From CAWJFJ01 sp963800065 (GTDB lineage Bacteria > Actinomycetota > Acidimicrobiia > Acidimicrobiales > UBA8190): a DNA stretch of 64,000 nt. Both the position numbers and the translations under genes were made by a program. This document shows, in pieces, positions 23,225 through 30,640 of this stretch (the stretch's first letter is position 1; every line of letters begins with the position of its first letter). Under the pieces are notes generated by a model. That model worked only from the letters and a program-made list of their open reading frames with translations. It was not told the DNA's origin and did not search any database. The stretch lies in the NCBI GenBank assembly GCA_963800065.1, contig CAWCZO010000011.1:124001-188000 (forward strand), written 5' to 3'.

Positions 23225-24298
23225 CACGTGGATCAGGGACTGGAGCACCCGCAGGGCGCTCCCGTCGTCGATGGAGGCGCGGGCGCGCTCGATCCCGTCG
23301 GCCAGGTCATCGGCCAGTCCGGCCACCCTCAGGCCGGCGGCGGCGTTGAGAACCACGATGTCGCGGTGCGGTCCCTTTCCCCCGGCCAGGACCTCGCCCA
23401 CGATGACGGCGTTGGTGGCGGCGTCGGAACCCCGCAGATCGTCGAGACCGACGCGTGGGAGGCCGTAGTCGGCGGCGTCGACGGTGAAGCGCCGCAGCCG
23501 TGCGTCGAGCGGCGCCGGACGGCCCCCGTCGTCGGTGCCGGTGTCGAGTAGCTCGACCACGGTGGTGGGGCCCGTCGTCGACAGCTCGTCGAGGTTGTCG
23601 GCACCGTGGACGACCATGGCCCGGCGGCTGCCGTTCATGGCCAGGACCCCGATCATCTTGTCGATCATGGCCGGGTCGCTCACACCCACCACCTGAAAGC
23701 GCGCCCGTCCCGGGTTGGCCAGCGGCCCCAGGAAGTTGAAGACCGTAGGCACCCCGAGCTCACGACGCACGGGCACGGCGAAACGCATGGCCGGGTGGAA
23801 ACGGGGCGCGAAGCAGAAACCCATGCCCGCCTCCTCGATACAGCGCTTCACCCCGTCGGGGCCCAGATCGATGACCACGCCGAGCGCTTCCAGGACGTCG
23901 GCGGAACCGGCGATGGAGGTGGCGGCGCGACCACCGTGCTTACACACCCGGGCGCCGGCCCCGGCCACCACGAAGGCGGCGATCGTCGAGACGTTGATCG
24001 ACGAACTTCTGTCGCCGCCGGTCCCGCACGTGTCGACCAGATCGCCGGCCACCCCCAGCGGTGCGGCGTGTTCGAGCATGGCGCGGACGAAGCCGGCCAT
24101 CTCATCGGTGGTCTCGCCCTTCATCCGCAGGGCGGTGACGAAGGCGGCGATCTGGGCCGGAGTGGCGTCCCCGCGCAGGATCTCATCGAAGACCGTGCGC
24201 GCCTCGTCACCGTCGAGACCGACACCATCGAGGAGACGGGCCAACACGCCCGGCCAACGGCCGAGGGTGTCGAAGCTCGCCTCGTCGGTCAGTCCCAC
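23198..24298 (-). CDS. trpD: Anthranilate phosphoribosyltransferase
   Basis: 366 residues, near the usual 345. Transfers phosphoribosyl from PRPP to anthranilate, step two of tryptophan synthesis. Seen: the DVVDTCGTGGD-type PRPP loop (LVDTCGTGGDRSSSINVST), CKHGGRAATSIAGSADVLEALG, the FCFAPRFHPAMRFAVPVRRELGVPTVFNFLGPLANPG stretch and VHGADNLDELST. Start is taken as the GTG at 24298, seven bases after GGGAC and overlapping the acyl-CoA dehydrogenase stop; GTG at 24301 is also possible. The open frame runs much further upstream, but only as a shadow of that dehydrogenase. No other trp gene is in the window. Confidence 0.93.
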   Translation of the reverse strand: MGLTDEASFDTLGRWPGVLARLLDGVGLDGDEARTVFDEILRGDATPAQIAAFVTALRMKGETTDEMAGFVRAMLEHAAPLGVAGDLVDTCGTGGDRSSSINVSTIAAFVVAGAGARVCKHGGRAATSIAGSADVLEALGVVIDLGPDGVKRCIEEAGMGFCFAPRFHPAMRFAVPVRRELGVPTVFNFLGPLANPGRARFQVVGVSDPAMIDKMIGVLAMNGSRRAMVVHGADNLDELSTTGPTTVVELLDTGTDDGGRPAPLDARLRRFTVDAADYGLPRVGLDDLRGSDAATNAVIVGEVLAGGKGPHRDIVVLNAAAGLRVAGLADDLADGIERARASIDDGSALRVLQSLIHVSQECAEPA

Positions 24299-25464
24299 CA
24301 CAGGTCCCGGTCGAGCACGCCGCGGGCGATCAGTCCCAGCTGGACCTGACTCGTCCCCTCGACGATGGTGAGTTGCTTGGCGTCGCGGTACCACTGCTCG
24401 GTGGGATGGTCCTCCATGTACCCGGCGGCACCGAGCAACTGCAGGGCCAGGCCCGACGCCCGCACGGCCAACTCGGTGGCGTGGTACTTGGCCACCGACA
24501 GGAACGGCACCCACTCCTTGGTGAAGCGGCCCCTGTCGGCCAACCATGCCGCCCGGTAGGTCAACAGTCGGGCCGCCTCGATGTCCACCGCACACTTGGC
24601 GATCTCCCACTGCACGCCCTGGAAGTCGGCGATCGTCTGGCCGAAGGCGGCCCGCTGCTGGACGTACTCGGTGGCGTACATGAGCGCGCCCTCGGCCAGA
24701 CCGATCCCGCGGGCTGCCACCACCGGCCGCATGGAGTTGAGGCCGAGCATGGCCAGGCGGAACCCGCCGATCTCCCCGATGACGTTGTCCCCGGGGACGT
24801 GCACGTCGGTCAGGACGAGCTCGCCGGTGTCGACGCCGCGCACCCCCATCTTGTGGTCGATCCGTCCCACCTCGACACCGGGCCACGACCGTTCGACGAT
24901 GAAGGCGGTGACCGAGTCGTGGGCGCGGCTGGCCGGGTCGGACGTCTTGGCGAAGACCGTGTACCAGTCGGCTTCCCGGACCCCCGACATCCAACACTTG
25001 GTGCCGTTCAGGACCCAGCCCCGGGACGCGCCCGGGTCGGGCGTGGCCCGGGTGCGCATGCCCATGACGTCGCTGCCGGCCTGGGGTTCGGACAGACCGA
25101 AGGCGGCGCGCTGCGATCCGTCGGCGATGCCGGGGAGGTAACGCTGCTTCTGCTGCGCCGATCCGGCGATGATCACCGGGCCGGTCGGCAGGCGCGTGAG
25201 CAGAAGCATCAGCGCCGCGGTGTTCGAGTACTTGGCCACCTCCTCGATGGCCAGGCTCAGGCCGAAGATGCCGGCGCCCGCGCCCCCGACGTCCTCCGGG
25301 AGACACAGACCGAGGAGCCCGGCGTCACGGAAGAGGGCGAAGATGTCGTCAGGGTAGGCACCGCCGCCGTCGATGGCCCGGGCCCGTGGCTTTATCTTGT
25401 CCCGGGCCAGACGGCGGACCGACGCCTGTAGCTCGGAGAGCTCGGGCGACAGCTCGAAATCCAT
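24289..25464 (-). CDS. Acyl-CoA dehydrogenase
   Basis: 391 residues, full length. FAD-dependent alpha,beta-dehydrogenation of acyl-CoA. Seen: LCLPEDVGGAGAG, AFGLSEPQAGSDVMGM (substrate/FAD loop), VLNGTKCWMSG, RAAFGQTIADFQGVQ, and the catalytic Glu in TIVEGTSQVQLGLIARG. Chain-length preference is not evident. Start ATG at 25464 has TAGCCT seven bases upstream. It overlaps trpD by ten bases, which couples a catabolic gene to a biosynthetic one by position alone. Confidence 0.92.
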   Translation of the reverse strand: MDFELSPELSELQASVRRLARDKIKPRARAIDGGGAYPDDIFALFRDAGLLGLCLPEDVGGAGAGIFGLSLAIEEVAKYSNTAALMLLLTRLPTGPVIIAGSAQQKQRYLPGIADGSQRAAFGLSEPQAGSDVMGMRTRATPDPGASRGWVLNGTKCWMSGVREADWYTVFAKTSDPASRAHDSVTAFIVERSWPGVEVGRIDHKMGVRGVDTGELVLTDVHVPGDNVIGEIGGFRLAMLGLNSMRPVVAARGIGLAEGALMYATEYVQQRAAFGQTIADFQGVQWEIAKCAVDIEAARLLTYRAAWLADRGRFTKEWVPFLSVAKYHATELAVRASGLALQLLGAAGYMEDHPTEQWYRDAKQLTIVEGTSQVQLGLIARGVLDRDLWWD

Positions 25465-25471
25465 GGCCGGG

Positions 25472-25477
25472 AGGCTA
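25472..25477 (-). promoter_or_regulatory. -10 box TAGCCT of the acyl-CoA dehydrogenase gene (leaderless)
   Basis: TAGCCT ends seven bases before the ATG at 25464; no ribosome binding site is seen. Confidence 0.6.
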
Positions 25478-25485
25478 CTGCCCGG

Positions 25486-25974
25486 TCAGCCGATCCCCGT
25501 CTCGAGCACTCCGCCGGCGCCGGCCAGATGCGTCCGGCAATGGCGGGCCGCCACCGACGCCAGCTGCTGCGTCGTCACCGCCATCCCGTCCCCCGGGCCG
25601 AAGGGAACCGACCGGTCGAGCTCGTCGGCGCTGAGACCACGTATGAACCGACCCAGGACGGCGCCTCGGCTCCGCAACTCCTCCACCGTATCGGCCCGCG
25701 TCACCCCGGCGAACTGGCGGGCGTGAAGGGCATTGTCGGCGTCGATCTCGGCGGCGCTCTTGGTGATCTCGACGCCGCTGCTGGCACAGCGGAGCCAGTC
25801 GAGCATCTGCCGGTGCCCGACGGCGATGTGGTGCATGACCACGGCGACGGGCCAGTCCTCGCCGCTCACCATCGACGTCCACCGATCGTCGGGACAGGTC
25901 TCGACGAAGGCGATCACCTCGTCGTTGGCCGCCTCGAATTCCCCGGCCAGCCGCTCGGCGGCGGCGTTCACCAC
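25486..25974 (-). CDS. DinB / maleylpyruvate-isomerase-N-like four-helix protein
   Basis: 162 residues. FVETCPDDRWTSMVSGEDWPVAVVMHHIAVGHRQMLDWL has the W...V..HHIA pattern of DinB-like metal-dependent proteins, and a later His lies in SVAARHCRTHLAG; together these would make the usual His triad. Actinobacterial relatives include mycothiol-dependent enzymes. Start is GTG at 25974, overlapping the RidA stop by seven bases, so the two are probably translated together. The exact substrate is unknown. Confidence 0.78.
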   Translation of the reverse strand: MVNAAAERLAGEFEAANDEVIAFVETCPDDRWTSMVSGEDWPVAVVMHHIAVGHRQMLDWLRCASSGVEITKSAAEIDADNALHARQFAGVTRADTVEELRSRGAVLGRFIRGLSADELDRSVPFGPGDGMAVTTQQLASVAARHCRTHLAGAGGVLETGIG

Positions 25975-26450
25975 CCGTCGGAGTCCGGCACCACGGCCAC
26001 CGTCACCTCGATCTCCACGGCACCACCGCGCGGCAAAGCCGCCACCCCGATGGCCGACCGGGTATGACGGCCGGCGTCGCCGAAGACGGCGTGGAGGACG
26101 CGACTGGCCCCGTCGATCACCGCCGGCTGCTCATGGAAGTCGGGCGTCGAGGCCACGTACCCGGTCACCGTGAGCACCCGCTCGACGCGGTCCAGGCTCC
26201 CGAGGGCGTCCGCCAGAACGGCCAGTGCGTTCAGGGCGCACACTTCGGCGGCGATGGCGCCCGCGTCGACGCCGACGTCGGCGCCCAACGTCCCCGTGCA
26301 GGTCAGCTTCCCCTCGATGCGGGGCAGCTGACCCGACGTCCGGGCCACGTTGTCGTGGACGACGACGGCGTCGAGCGGATCATGGGGCGCATGCGGACCG
26401 TGGAGAGTGAGTCCGAGCTCGTCCAAGCGGGCAGCGATGCGACCGGGCAT
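25968..26450 (-). CDS. RidA (YjgF/YER057c/UK114) family protein
   Basis: 160 residues from the ATG at 26450. The RidA signature RSAIGVAALPRGGAVEIEVTVAV contains the Arg needed for enamine/imine hydrolysis, and ARTSGQLPRIEGKL matches the family N-terminus. RidA proteins hydrolyse reactive 2-aminoacrylate and related intermediates; this one belongs to a longer branch with other or unknown substrates. TACCAT lies seven bases before the ATG. The whiB-like gene is 50 bp upstream on the same strand. Confidence 0.85.
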   Translation of the reverse strand: MPGRIAARLDELGLTLHGPHAPHDPLDAVVVHDNVARTSGQLPRIEGKLTCTGTLGADVGVDAGAIAAEVCALNALAVLADALGSLDRVERVLTVTGYVASTPDFHEQPAVIDGASRVLHAVFGDAGRHTRSAIGVAALPRGGAVEIEVTVAVVPDSDGW

Positions 26451-26457
26451 GGCGCGA

Positions 26458-26463
26458 ATGGTA
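26458..26463 (-). promoter_or_regulatory. -10 box TACCAT of the ridA-like gene (leaderless)
   Basis: TACCAT ends seven bases before the ATG at 26450, with no ribosome binding site. Confidence 0.55.
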
Positions 26464-26500
26464 CGCGCCGTCGTTCGGCCGCCTGCCGGCGGCGCTGTCC

Positions 26501-26746
26501 TCAGGCCGACTTGCGACGCTGCCGGTGGATCCGACGACGCTCCCGCTCCGTGGTGCCGCCCCAGACGCCCTCGCGCTCGCGGTGGGCCAGGGCGTGCTCG
26601 AGGCAGGCCTGGCGTACCGGGCACTCGGCGCAGATCGCCTTGGCCTCCCACGCGTCGTCCTCGTCGGACGCCGGGTAGAAGACGTCGGGGTCGATGCCCT
26701 GGCAAGCGGCAAGCTTGCGCCAGCTGGCGGTCGAAGGGGCGGTCAT
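26501..26746 (-). CDS. WhiB-family iron-sulfur transcription factor
   Basis: 81 residues from the ATG at 26746. The four cluster-binding Cys are in LAACQG and AICAECPVRQACLEH (C...CxxCxxxxxC); the beta-turn GVWGGTTERERRRIHRQRRKSA follows, ending in a basic DNA-contact tail. WhiB proteins bind a [4Fe-4S] cluster and usually act with the primary sigma factor region 4. They are confined to actinobacteria and their phages. The ATG is chosen over one seven codons upstream because GAGGAAG precedes it at good spacing. A long leader with a dyad lies upstream. Confidence 0.92.
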   Translation of the reverse strand: MTAPSTASWRKLAACQGIDPDVFYPASDEDDAWEAKAICAECPVRQACLEHALAHREREGVWGGTTERERRRIHRQRRKSA

Positions 26747-27019
26747 CAGGGTCACTTCCTCAAGCACTCTGTGCGGTTGTCGTCTCTCGTTTGGTGTTCA
26801 TTTCCGCTATCCCACCCGTGAGCAGGGACAATAGTCCCCTGGAACGGGAAAACAGCGGAACGGACAGTATTGCGCACGAATGCCACCCGTGTAAAGAACC
26901 GCCTCCCGCCGGGCGACGCCCTCCCTGGTGGGCGGGTCGGACACGGGTCGCCGGCGGCCCGAGGCGTCACCCCGCGACCCCGACGACGAGCATGGTGGCC
27001 GCGAGCGGTGACGGAGACC
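26747..27019. promoter_or_regulatory. Leader and promoter region of the whiB-like gene
   Basis: 273 bp without a convincing gene. On the minus strand it holds a possible -10 TACTGT (26869-26864) with TTTACA-like sequence about 20 bases upstream, and a perfect dyad GGGAC-AATA-GTCCC (26825-26838) between that box and the coding start. The predicted leader exceeds 100 nt, in contrast to the leaderless genes around it. This is an inference from motif match only. Confidence 0.4.
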
Positions 27020-27619
27020 TCACTCCACCAGATCGGCGGCCAACTCCCGGCGGGTCTCCTCGCTCAGCGTCGTCTGGTGACGGTAGTGGCGGTGCACGAC
27101 GGCCAGGACGACGGGCCCCTCGGCGAACCGCTCCACCTGTCCCGGCGTGAGACCGAAGCGGACGTAGTGGACCGACGCCGTCATGCTCGGCCTGGTGAGC
27201 GCCTGTTCGTGTGCCGCTTCGGGGAGTGCCGGGGCCACCGTGGCGTCGCCACCGGGGCCGATCCGGAGCTCGACCGACCGCTCGACGCCGACCAGTTTGG
27301 GAAGCCACTCCCGCAGCGAGGCGTCGTCGGTGAGCTCGATGAACATCGTCGCCGACAGCTCCCCCGGCGCCGGCAGGAGGGCGTTGTAGATGTCGAGCTC
27401 GCCCTGGACCTGCTCGTCGGTCACCATCCGCTCGGCCCGGGCCATCTCCTGGACCTGGAAACGGACCGTCTCTCTGTTCTCGAACACCAGAGTGACGAGG
27501 GGCCCGACCGCCACCCGCCGCCGCTTCTTCAGCTCGATGATCCGACGCCGGTAAGCGTCGCGGCCACGCTCGTAGGTCCGGAGGTCGTCGATGTCATCGA
27601 TGACGAGGCGGTTCAGCAT
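27020..27619 (-). CDS. DUF3501 family protein
   Basis: 199 residues matching DUF3501 throughout: IDDLRTYERGRDAYRRRIIELKKRRRVAVGPLVTLVFENRETVRFQVQEMARAERM at the N-terminus, ELSATMFIELTDD in the middle, and VHYVRFGLTPGQVERF. The function is unknown. In many bacteria DUF3501 genes sit beside rubrerythrin and a ferredoxin-like cluster protein, suggesting a role in oxidative defence. That pairing is kept here: rubrerythrin lies 92 bp upstream and Fur upstream of that, all leftward. Confidence 0.85.
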   Translation of the reverse strand: MLNRLVIDDIDDLRTYERGRDAYRRRIIELKKRRRVAVGPLVTLVFENRETVRFQVQEMARAERMVTDEQVQGELDIYNALLPAPGELSATMFIELTDDASLREWLPKLVGVERSVELRIGPGGDATVAPALPEAAHEQALTRPSMTASVHYVRFGLTPGQVERFAEGPVVLAVVHRHYRHQTTLSEETRRELAADLVE

Positions 27620-27663
27620 CGGGGAGATCTCTCCCGGGTGAGCCCGGACCGGCCCCGGCGTTG

Positions 27664-27675
27664 CGGACCGGTCCG
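27664..27675. repeat. Perfect 12-bp palindrome between rubrerythrin and DUF3501 genes
   Basis: CGGACCGGTCCG, part of a larger GC-rich stem-forming stretch (about 27644-27677). It may act as an attenuating hairpin or an RNA processing site within the operon. There is no T tract, so it is not a standard terminator. Confidence 0.4.
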
Positions 27676-27711
27676 GACGTCCCGTGGTTGTTCAGGGGCT
27701 CCCAAGTGAGG

Positions 27712-28131
<420 letters not shown>

Positions 28132-28198
28132 TGTTTCTTCCTTCCATCGGTCGTGGGGTCTGGGTCTTGTCCGGCTGCATCGCCTTGTTTCTCTTCAC

Positions 28199-28667
28199 TC
28201 ACGTCACGAGCGACTCCTCTTTCGGCAACGGGGCGTCGGCGCTGTCCTCGGAGCGGCACGGCGTGCACCAGCCGCGGAACACCACCTCGGCCTGTCCCAC
28301 CTCGAAGCCCTCGTCGGCTCCGGGCGGCACGCTGATCCCGGTGAAGTCGACGTGGAGGTCCCGGACCTTCCCGCACGACCGGCACACGAGGTGATGATGC
28401 AGTCGTTCGACGTTGGGGTCGAACCTCGTGGTCCCCGTCCCTAGATCGAGGGCGGCGATCTCACCGAGGGCGGCCAACTCGTTCAGGGTCTGGTACACGG
28501 TCTTCAACGAGATCGTCTCCACCTCGCGCACGCGCCACGGCGTGGACCGACTCGGCGGTGGGGTGGGTCTCGTCACCCTGAAGGACCCGGAAGATGCACT
28601 GGCGCTGCGCCGTCACCTTCCGGCCGCGCGCCCGGAACAACCGTGTCAGTTCCTCGGGTGACCTCAT
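28199..28667 (-). pseudogene. Fur/PerR family regulator with a one-base frameshift
   Basis: The N-terminal half (ATG at 28667: RSPEELTRLFRARGRKVTAQRQCIFRVLQG, then DETHPTAESVHAVA) and the C-terminal half (REVETISLKTVYQTLNELAALGEIAAL, metal-site VERLHHHLVCRSCGKVRDLHVDF, CTPCRS) are in different frames. They join if one base near 28532 is removed; 469 nt is one more than a multiple of three. Two CxxC pairs give the structural zinc site, and the HHH cluster fits the regulatory metal site. Location directly before rubrerythrin suggests a PerR-like peroxide sensor. Either a sequencing error or a disabled repressor is possible. Confidence 0.85.
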
Positions 28668-28691
28668 GACGCCGGGGAACGTATCACCAAT

Positions 28692-28715
28692 GATTGTTTC
28701 TTGACAATCGTTGTC
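28692..28715. promoter_or_regulatory. Overlapping dyads between fur and glpD (candidate Fur box)
   Basis: Two dyads share bases: GATTGT-TTCTTG-ACAATC (28692-28709) and GACAA-TCG-TTGTC (28703-28715). The stretch is AT-rich compared with its surroundings and lies 25 bases upstream of the fur ATG. Fur and PerR proteins bind AT-rich dyads of about this size in their own promoters, so autoregulation is plausible. Confidence 0.5.
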
Positions 28716-28770
28716 GATGAGAGCTCCCGGCACCCCCTCGCCACCGCCCGGGCGGCGCGTACCCCTGTGG

Positions 28771-28776
28771 CAGGCT
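28771..28776 (+). promoter_or_regulatory. Possible -10 box CAGGCT of glpD
   Basis: CAGGCT ends six bases before the ATG at 28783. It departs from TANNNT at the first position, so support is weaker than for other leaderless genes here. Confidence 0.35.
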
Positions 28777-28782
28777 GGCCGG

Positions 28783-30627
28783 ATGCCGCCGACCGATCCG
28801 GCTCCCCGTCGACCCGGCGCCGAGACGGCCGACCCCGCCGGGCTCCCGGGGGGTTTCGACCGCTCCCAGGCCTTGCGGCGCCTGGGGACCGAGCACTTCG
28901 ACGTCCTGGTGATCGGGGGCGGGATCACGGGCGCCGGCGTGGCCCTCGACGCTTCCGCCCGGGGGCTGCGGACGGCCTTGGTCGAACGACACGATTTCGC
29001 CTCGGGCACCTCGTCGAAGTCGTCCAAGATGATCCACGGCGGACTCCGCTACCTCCAGCAACGTGATTTCCGCCTCGTCTACGAAGGTCTCCACGAGCGC
29101 CAGCGGCTCCTCGACAACGCCCCCCACCTGGTGGCGCCCCTGCCCTTCCTCATCCCCCTCTTCGGCCGCGACGGGGTGATCAACAAGGGCGTGGCCCGCA
29201 CCTATGCCATCGCCCTGTGGCTCTACGACGTCACCGGCGGCTGGCGCATCGGCCGGCGCCACCGCCGCATCGACCGGGCCGAGACCCTGGCCCACCTCCC
29301 CACCCTCCGCACCGACCGCCTGGTGGCCGGTTTCCTCTACTACGACGCCCGCGCCGACGACGCCCGGCTGACCCTGGCCGTGGCCCGCACCGCCGCCCTC
29401 GACCACGGCGCCGTCATGGCCAACTACGCCGAGGTCACCCGCCTGCTCCACGACGCCTCGGGGGCCGTGACCGGCGCCCGGATCCGTCCGGTGGCTCCCG
29501 GTGACGGGCAACCGGGAACCGGCCACGGCGAATTCGACGTCGCGGCGACCGTCGTCGTCAACGCCACCGGGGTGTGGGCCGACGACGTCCGCGCCCTCGA
29601 CGAGGGGACCCATCCCCATTCCCTGCGCCCGGCCAAGGGGATCCACGTCACCGTCCCCCGGTCCAAGCTGCCGGCCGACATCGCCGCCGTGATCCCCGTT
29701 CCGAAGGACCGGCGCTCGATCTTCGTGGTCCCGTGGCCCGACGGCGACGACGTCTACCTGGGGACGACCGACACCGCCTGGGACGGCCCACTCGACGATC
29801 CGGTCTGTCTCCCCGAGGACGTCGACTACGTCCTCGACGCCGCCAACGGCGCCACCACCGGGCACCTGACGCGCCGTGACGTCACCGGCGTCTGGGCCGG
29901 CCTGCGGCCGTTGCTCGCCCCCGCCGGTGGCCACCACGTGAGCGAGCGCACGGCGGACCTCTCCCGGCGCCACACGGTCCGGGAGTCGCCCCACGGACTC
30001 GTCACGGTGACCGGCGGCAAGCTCACCACCTACCGCCGGATGGCCGAGGACACGGTCGACGTCGTCGTCCGCCGCCTGGGGTCCGCCGCCCCCGCCCGGG
30101 CCCGGAGGTCACCGACCCGGCGCCTCGGCATCCGCGGCGCCGCCGGGTTGGCGGCGCTGCGCCGTCCGTCGGCGCCGGCCGACGCCGGCCTGGACGGGCC
30201 CACCTTCACCGCTCTCGTGGCCCGCCACGGGAGCGAGACCCCGGCCGTTCTGGCCCTGGCCGCCGGCCGGCCGGAGCTGCTCGAGCCTCTGGTGGACGGT
30301 CTCCCCCACCTGCGCGTGGAAGCCGTCTGGGCGGCGCGCCACGAGATGGCCGTCACCGTCGACGACGTCCTGTCCCGGCGCACCCGGGCCACGCTCCGAC
30401 GGGCCGAGGCGGCCGCCACGGCGGCGCCCGGGGTGGCCGACCTCCTGGCCCCCGAATGGGGACGCGACCCCCGCGACACCCGGCTCGAGGCGGCCGCCTT
30501 CGCCGCCGAGGTCCACCGGACCATGGCCCGGGCCGGGGTCGGTGCCGGTGCCGCTGCCGCCGGTCCTTCCGCCACCGGGCCGGCCCAAGTCTCCCCGGTG
30601 GCGGGGCACGACGAGCCGTCGCCGTGA
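28783..30627 (+). CDS. glpD: Glycerol-3-phosphate dehydrogenase (FAD, quinone-linked)
   Basis: 614 residues from the ATG at 28783. FAD loop VLVIGGGITGAGVALDASARG, GlpD motif RHDFASGTSSKSSKMIHGGLRYLQ, VVNATGVWADDV, KGIHVTVPRSKLP, and VTVTGGKLTTYRRMAEDTVDVV. It oxidises sn-glycerol 3-phosphate to dihydroxyacetone phosphate at the membrane and passes electrons to quinone. The C-terminal helical domain (about residues 430-600) is typical. It leads an operon: the AGPS-like gene starts 13 bp after its stop, and the FGGY kinase follows. An upstream in-frame ATG at 28711 would add 24 residues of poor quality. Confidence 0.93.
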   Translation: MPPTDPAPRRPGAETADPAGLPGGFDRSQALRRLGTEHFDVLVIGGGITGAGVALDASARGLRTALVERHDFASGTSSKSSKMIHGGLRYLQQRDFRLVYEGLHERQRLLDNAPHLVAPLPFLIPLFGRDGVINKGVARTYAIALWLYDVTGGWRIGRRHRRIDRAETLAHLPTLRTDRLVAGFLYYDARADDARLTLAVARTAALDHGAVMANYAEVTRLLHDASGAVTGARIRPVAPGDGQPGTGHGEFDVAATVVVNATGVWADDVRALDEGTHPHSLRPAKGIHVTVPRSKLPADIAAVIPVPKDRRSIFVVPWPDGDDVYLGTTDTAWDGPLDDPVCLPEDVDYVLDAANGATTGHLTRRDVTGVWAGLRPLLAPAGGHHVSERTADLSRRHTVRESPHGLVTVTGGKLTTYRRMAEDTVDVVVRRLGSAAPARARRSPTRRLGIRGAAGLAALRRPSAPADAGLDGPTFTALVARHGSETPAVLALAAGRPELLEPLVDGLPHLRVEAVWAARHEMAVTVDDVLSRRTRATLRRAEAAATAAPGVADLLAPEWGRDPRDTRLEAAAFAAEVHRTMARAGVGAGAAAAGPSATGPAQVSPVAGHDEPSP

Positions 30628-30640
30628 GATCGTTCCGGTC

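Noticed and set aside
24299..25306. Apparent N-terminal extension of TrpD (frame open to 25306)
   Set aside because: The extra 300 or so residues are Arg/Pro-rich and antisense-free shadows of the acyl-CoA dehydrogenase frame. A start with upstream purine-rich sequence exists at 24298.
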